Source: Gemmatimonadota bacterium (GTDB lineage Bacteria > Gemmatimonadota > Gemmatimonadetes > Gemmatimonadales > Gemmatimonadaceae). Taken from it: a stretch of DNA of 7,336 nt. Where the stretch lies: NCBI GenBank assembly GCA_003131365.1, contig PKVB01000081.1:611-7946 (forward strand), read 5' to 3'. The translations under genes were made by a program, and so were the position numbers. The notes under the pieces were generated by a model. It made no database searches and had not been told where the DNA came from. It saw only the letters and a list, made by a program, of their open reading frames with translations. Within the stretch, counting starts at the first letter, position 1. Every line of letters starts with the position of its first letter. Below, in pieces: positions 5,948-7,336 of the stretch.

Positions 5948-6358
5948 ATGGAAGATCGTACCGACTTGCGACTCGACGATGAAGGCGATGCGAAGATCAC
6001 GGAGATGCTCCGTGATGTGTACGCATCGCCCGCCGGAGGCGCATATTGGGACGCCCTCGAGACGCGCATCATGGCGTACATCAAGGAACACGAGGGAGCG
6101 GTCGTCAGCATCCCGGTCAACTGGTGGTCGGATCTCGCGAGCTGGGCAGGGCCCGGACTCGCTGCCGCGGCTCTCCTGTTCGTCGCGGCCGGCTTGATGT
6201 GGTCGCGGCAGAAAGACGAAGATCTGCGCACGACCTACGAGGCCGTCACGGAGCCACTCGCTTCGGACGTTCTGCCTGGAGCTGTTCAGGTTGTAACAGC
6301 TCCGCGCGATGGCTCTTCGCAACGCGAAGCGACGTTCCACTACGTCTTGTCACACTGA
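5948..6358 (+). CDS. Small single-pass membrane protein, candidate anti-sigma factor
   Basis: The 136-residue product starts 2 bp after the sigma stop, with GAGGG (5936-5940) as a good ribosome binding site seven bases before the ATG. An acidic, helical N-terminal part (1-60, with a segment LRDVYASPAGGAYWDALETRIMA) is followed by one transmembrane helix at about 66-85 and a ~50-residue polar C-terminal part. N-terminus in, C-terminus in the periplasm is the likely topology. This size, topology and position match membrane-bound anti-sigma factors that hold an ECF sigma through the cytoplasmic part. There is no cysteine at all, so the common zinc-binding HxxxCxxC anti-sigma motif is absent; if it acts on the sigma it belongs to another type. 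The role is inferred from position and topology, and it might instead be an unrelated membrane protein. Confidence 0.65.
   Translation: MEDRTDLRLDDEGDAKITEMLRDVYASPAGGAYWDALETRIMAYIKEHEGAVVSIPVNWWSDLASWAGPGLAAAALLFVAAGLMWSRQKDEDLRTTYEAVTEPLASDVLPGAVQVVTAPRDGSSQREATFHYVLSH
5996..6016 (+). repeat. 9-bp perfect hairpin in the 5' end of the candidate anti-sigma gene
   Basis: ATCACGGAG, loop ATG, CTCCGTGAT forms nine uninterrupted pairs with a three-base loop. It covers codons 17-23 of the membrane-protein gene, about 46 nt after its start. It is clear in sequence; function is unknown and chance is possible in GC-rich coding DNA. Confidence 0.5.
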
Positions 6359-6366
6359 GGATCGCG

Positions 6367-6810
6367 ATGGAAAGCCAAAAGGGTTACGCCATGATGGTTT
6401 TGCTCGGCGCTTTCGTCGCGGGCGGCGCGCTGGGTTTCACCGCCAACCGGATGATGGACGCCAAGCATGGCCGCGATATGCGGGGTCCGCGCGCGTACAG
6501 ACAGAGAATGGCCGAAGAGCTCAAGCTCACTCCCGGGCAGCAGGCATCCGTTGATTCGCTGATCGAGCAGAAGCACAGGCAGATCGTCACGCTCTACAAG
6601 CCGGTAAAGCCGCAGCTCGATTCGATTGCAGTCCTGGCGCGGGTAGTCAGCGACAGTACTCACGCGCAGATCAAGCGGCTGCTGAATCCGGACCAGCAGG
6701 TGAAGCTCGACAGGATGCGCGCTGCCGCGCGCCGTGATCTCGCTGAGCGGAGAGGCGGAGACTCGACTGCGCGCCCTCCAGTTCCGCCACCGGGAGATGC
6801 GCCTTACTAG
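6367..6810 (+). CDS. Spy/CpxP-like LTxxQ-motif protein, membrane-anchored
   Basis: The start is the ATG at 6367, 8 bp after the preceding stop, with GAGGA (6357-6361) as ribosome binding site. The 147-residue product has an N-terminal hydrophobic segment at about 7-25 (an uncleaved anchor or signal peptide, with a small-residue end but no clear cleavage site). A highly charged helical domain follows with two LTxxQ-like motifs, LTPGQQ at 54-59 and LNPDQQ at 106-111. This spacing is typical of the Spy/CpxP and 'heavy-metal resistor' families, whose members are periplasmic chaperones or stress sensors induced by envelope damage or metals. The tail is Pro-rich (RPPVPPPGDAPY). Being last in a sigma/membrane-protein operon, it could be an effector of, or feedback sensor for, that sigma factor. 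Metal or chaperone function is not shown by the sequence. Family assignment moderate to good. Confidence 0.75.
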   Translation: MESQKGYAMMVLLGAFVAGGALGFTANRMMDAKHGRDMRGPRAYRQRMAEELKLTPGQQASVDSLIEQKHRQIVTLYKPVKPQLDSIAVLARVVSDSTHAQIKRLLNPDQQVKLDRMRAAARRDLAERRGGDSTARPPVPPPGDAPY

Positions 6811-6833
6811 GGATTGCAACGCCCGAAAACAAG

Positions 6834-6872
6834 AAAAGCGCCGGTGCAGATCTCTGCACCGGCGCTTTTTTT
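6834..6872 (+). terminator. Strong intrinsic terminator, probably bidirectional
   Basis: Arms 6834-6850 (AAAAGCGCCGGTGCAGA) and 6853-6869 (TCTGCACCGGCGCTTTT) are perfect 17-nt complements. A run of seven T (6866-6872) follows on the plus strand. On the minus strand the same stem is followed by TTTTCTTGTTTT-like sequence. It lies between the convergent LTxxQ gene (ending 6810) and csbD (minus strand, ending 6889), so it can end both transcripts. Confidence 0.93.
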
Positions 6873-6888
6873 CTTTATGCCTTAGGTG

Positions 6889-7089
6889 TTAGACGTTATC
6901 CGGGTCGGCTTTTCTCTCGGCCTTCCCGAAGTTCTTCTGGACCTTGCCCTTGAGCTCTTCAGTACGCCCCTTGATGTGCTCGCTGGAGTTGTCGGTGGCA
7001 TCGCCCAGATTGCCGCGAACCCTTCCTTTCATTTCCTTCGCGGTTCCTTTGACTTGGTTCTCGAGACCCTTTTTGTTTAGATCCTTCAT
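6889..7089 (-). CDS. csbD: CsbD-family small stress-response protein
   Basis: The 66-residue product is small, strongly charged and hydrophilic, with no cysteine and no hydrophobic segment. It has the CsbD/YjbJ pattern: two glycine-punctuated KG repeats, NQVKGTAKEMKGRVRGNLGD at residues 11-30 and KGRTEELKGKVQKNFGKAE at 40-58. The family is small, cytoplasmic and abundant, and is induced by general stress or in stationary phase in several bacteria; its biochemical role is unknown. The ATG at 7089 (minus strand) is set by an excellent AGGAGG at 7095-7100, five bases upstream. It stands alone, convergent with the sigma operon and sharing its terminator. No confident promoter is visible upstream, although a tandem repeat lies 90-127 bp before the start. 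The position relative to the envelope-stress genes may or may not be meaningful. Confidence 0.9.
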   Translation of the reverse strand: MKDLNKKGLENQVKGTAKEMKGRVRGNLGDATDNSSEHIKGRTEELKGKVQKNFGKAERKADPDNV

Positions 7090-7094
7090 TTAAC

Positions 7095-7100
7095 CCTCCT
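7095..7100 (-). promoter_or_regulatory. Consensus ribosome binding site of csbD
   Basis: On the minus strand AGGAGG lies five bases before the ATG at 7089 and is followed by the A/T-rich GTTAA. It is a full anti-Shine-Dalgarno match, the strongest in the window, and fits a protein expected to be made in large amounts. Confidence 0.85.
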
Positions 7101-7336
7101 GGGTAGAATCAGGTGCTTTCTGTTGTGCCTCTCATAACGCAAGCGATATGCCCCAATAACGTCTGTTTTTTACCTACTGGGATCAGCCTTGCAAGGGGGG
7201 ATCGGCCTTGCAAAGGGTCGCGTGCTTGAGGAAATTCCGAGTTCAAAGCTGCCGGCAGTTAGGCGGCCTGAACCTCTATAGGTCGCGCAAATCAGCACTA
7301 ACCTCGAAGCTCGTCCGAGCGGCCGCCGTCTCGCAA
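7101..7336. other. Non-coding stretch upstream of csbD
   Basis: No reading frame here looks like a gene on either strand. It should contain the csbD promoter, but I find no convincing -35/-10 pair on the minus strand. It holds the 19-bp tandem repeat (7179-7216) and a 10-bp palindrome CTGCCGGCAG (7249-7258). A short frame open from the right edge on the minus strand (stop at 7276-7278) could be the end of a neighbouring gene but is too short to judge. Confidence 0.5.
7179..7216. repeat. Two 19-bp tandem repeats with palindromic TTGCAA core
   Basis: Unit 1 (7179-7197) is GGGATCAGCCTTGCAAGGG; unit 2 (7198-7216) is GGGATCGGCCTTGCAAAGG. They agree at 17 of 19 positions and abut. Unit 1 contains the perfect palindrome CCTTGCAAGG (7187-7196). 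It lies upstream of csbD in non-coding DNA; tandem binding sites spaced by nearly two helical turns are one explanation, replication slippage another. Confidence 0.6.

Noticed and set aside
5948..6358. Zinc-binding anti-sigma (ZAS) identity for the small membrane protein
   Set aside because: The translation has no cysteine, so the HxxxCxxC motif is absent; only the topology and position suggest anti-sigma function.
6886..7080. 64-codon hydrophobic-looking plus-strand frame
   Set aside because: It is the mirror of csbD, whose family pattern and AGGAGG site are convincing, and it starts right behind a terminator.
7276..7336. Short minus-strand frame open from the right edge, ending at 7276-7278
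   Set aside because: About 19 codons with no recognisable motif; could be the end of a neighbouring gene but cannot be supported from this window.

Overview
The window is GC-rich bacterial DNA from a Gram-negative-type (two-membrane) organism: it encodes a TolC-family outer-membrane channel with its periplasmic adaptor and a periplasmic LTxxQ protein. The style of the ECF sigma factor and its small partner, and the TetR-TolC-HlyD-MFS gene order, would fit Gemmatimonadota or a similar soil phylum. That assignment is an inference; nothing here proves the taxon.

Layout, left to right. (1) 1-328: the C-terminal end of a cyclophilin-type peptidyl-prolyl isomerase, a possible 12-codon minigene, and a 49-residue single-pass membrane protein. 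These are chained by one-base TGATG stop/start overlaps, and the starts of the two small ORFs are near-copies of each other. (2) 329-404: a promoter whose -10 region is overlapped by an 18-bp dyad, a good candidate operator for the TetR repressor that follows. (3) 405-5284: a four-gene drug-efflux operon made of a TetR/AcrR repressor, a TolC-family channel, an EmrA/HlyD-type adaptor and an EmrB-type 14-helix MFS pump. The genes overlap or are closely spaced, so regulator and all three parts of an envelope-spanning pump are encoded together. (4) 5301-6810: an ECF sigma factor only 16 bp behind the pump gene, then a small cysteine-free single-pass membrane protein (candidate anti-sigma factor), then a membrane-anchored Spy/CpxP-like LTxxQ protein. 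This looks like an envelope-stress module, probably joined at least partly to efflux transcription because no terminator separates them. (5) 6834-6872: a strong, probably bidirectional terminator. (6) 6889-7089, minus strand: a CsbD-family stress protein with a strong ribosome binding site. (7) 7101-7336: non-coding as far as I can see, holding a 19-bp tandem repeat with a palindromic core.

The least ordinary signals are nucleotide-level structures superimposed on gene starts. At the emrA/emrB junction a perfect 14-bp palindrome is followed at once by a 37-nt hairpin covering the first emrB codons and burying an alternative ATG. A 29-nt dyad lies in the first codons of the sigma gene, and a 9-bp perfect hairpin lies in the first codons of the candidate anti-sigma gene. 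Together they suggest translational or RNA-level control inside the operon, but this is a hypothesis drawn from sequence only.
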